Of a stretch of DNA of 7,046 nt, positions 6,343 through 7,046 are shown piece after piece. The position numbers and the translations under genes were made by a program. Position 1 is the stretch's first letter; each line of letters starts with the position of its first letter. The stretch comes from Deltaproteobacteria bacterium (GTDB taxonomy: Bacteria > Desulfobacterota > Deferrimicrobia > Deferrimicrobiales > Deferrimicrobiaceae). The stretch spans positions 4,016 through 11,061 of the forward strand of contig DOTC01000105.1 in NCBI GenBank assembly GCA_003513855.1, given 5' to 3'. The notes under the pieces were generated by a model. It was not told the origin of the DNA. It worked only from the letters and a program-made list of their open reading frames with translations, and made no database searches.

Positions 6343-7046
6343 GTGGGGCCCGTGAGCGCCGAGAGATTCTCCTACAACCCGCCGCCGCGCCGTCGCTCCT
6401 TCTTCCGCGGATGCCTGATCATGGTCCTCGTCCTGGCGGGGTTCTTCGTCCTGCTCTGGGTCGTGTCGAGGATGGACTGGTTCTCCTTCGCCCGGGGCGA
6501 GAAGGTCGCCGTGCTCCCGATCACCGGGATGATCATCGACTCCGAGGATTCCATCGAGCAGCTGAAGAGGTTCGCGAAAGACGACTCGGTGAAGGCGATC
6601 GTGGTGCGGCTCAACACGCCGGGCGGGGGCGTGGGGCCCTCCCAGGAGATCCACGAGGAGATCCGGAAGATCCGCGGGAAGAAGGTGATCGTGGCGTCCA
6701 TGGGATCGCTGGCCGCCTCGGGGGGGTATTACATCGCCTGCGCCGCCGACAAGATCTACGCCAACCCCGGGACGATCACCGGATCGATCGGGGTCGTCAT
6801 GCAGTTCGTGAACGTGAAGGAGCTCATCGAGAAGATCGGGGTGAAGGGATTCGTCGTCAAAAGCGGGGATTTCAAGGACATCGGCTCCCCGGTCCGGGAG
6901 ATGAACCCGCAGGAGAGGGCGCTCCTCCAGAGCGTCATCGACAACGTCCACTCGCAGTTCGTCAACGCCGTGGCGGAGGGCCGCGGGATGGAGCGGGAGG
7001 AGGTGCGGGCGATCGCGGACGGGCGCATCTTCTCCGGCGAGCAGGC
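6343..7046 (+). CDS. sppA: Signal peptide peptidase SppA, short (Bacillus-like) type, 3'-truncated by the window
   Basis: Membrane-anchored serine protease of the S49 family that degrades signal peptides left after secretion. About 234 residues are visible; the short family members are about 300, so some 60-70 are missing. The N-terminus is PPPRRRSFFRG (13-23, basic, cytoplasmic) followed by one transmembrane helix (about 24-41). The ClpP-like core then runs from EKVAVLPITGMI (53-64) through VRLNTPGGGVGPSQEI (88-103) and SMGSLAASGGYYIACAADKIYANPGTITGSIG (119-150) to VKSGDFKDIGSPVREM (172-187). The catalytic Ser126 and Lys178 are 52 residues apart, the same spacing I recall for B. subtilis SppA (Ser147, Lys199). 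Two in-frame GTG starts are possible: 6343, chosen because GGGGA (6330-6334) lies eight bases upstream, and 6352, with a poorer ribosome site. No ATG in this frame precedes the membrane helix. The gap to rpsA is about four bases, so the two are probably co-transcribed. Confidence 0.93.
   Translation, partial: MGPVSAERFSYNPPPRRRSFFRGCLIMVLVLAGFFVLLWVVSRMDWFSFARGEKVAVLPITGMIIDSEDSIEQLKRFAKDDSVKAIVVRLNTPGGGVGPSQEIHEEIRKIRGKKVIVASMGSLAASGGYYIACAADKIYANPGTITGSIGVVMQFVNVKELIEKIGVKGFVVKSGDFKDIGSPVREMNPQERALLQSVIDNVHSQFVNAVAEGRGMEREEVRAIADGRIFSGEQ

Overview
This window is a dense run of seven genes, all on the + strand, in high-GC DNA (roughly two thirds G+C by eye). The order is aroF (5' end missing), tyrA, aroA, cmk, ispH, rpsA, sppA (3' end missing). 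The proteins resemble those of Desulfuromonadota/deltaproteobacteria such as Geobacter and relatives. That group is, from memory, where the order aroF-tyrA-aroA-cmk-ispH-rpsA-sppA is typical. The taxonomic placement is an inference from gene order and protein character; no marker here settles it.

Positions 1-2916 carry three aromatic amino-acid genes. AroF (DAHP synthase) opens the shikimate pathway, AroA (EPSP synthase) makes the direct precursor of chorismate, and TyrA (prephenate dehydrogenase) works on the tyrosine branch after chorismate. Positions 2913-4495 carry cmk (CMP kinase, nucleotide supply) and ispH (last step of the MEP isoprenoid pathway). Positions 4578-6338 encode ribosomal protein S1 with six S1 domains. 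From about 6343 to the window edge runs a membrane-anchored signal peptide peptidase of the short SppA type.

The first five genes are packed tightly. aroF/tyrA, aroA/cmk and cmk/ispH each overlap by four bases (GTGA), and tyrA/aroA are one base apart, so they probably form one translationally coupled operon. The only sizeable gap is 82 bases (4496-4577) before rpsA. It is visibly richer in A+T than the rest and holds a candidate promoter and a strong Shine-Dalgarno sequence, so rpsA-sppA probably has its own transcription in addition to readthrough. No stretch over 300 bases lacks a gene. I saw no tRNA, rRNA, CRISPR array, mobile element or convincing terminator.

This is a conserved housekeeping region. 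I looked for an undescribed system and did not find one. The findings below are modest: gene-order logic, translational coupling, a variant EPSP synthase motif, an internal promoter and small RNA-structure features. None of them amounts to a new system.
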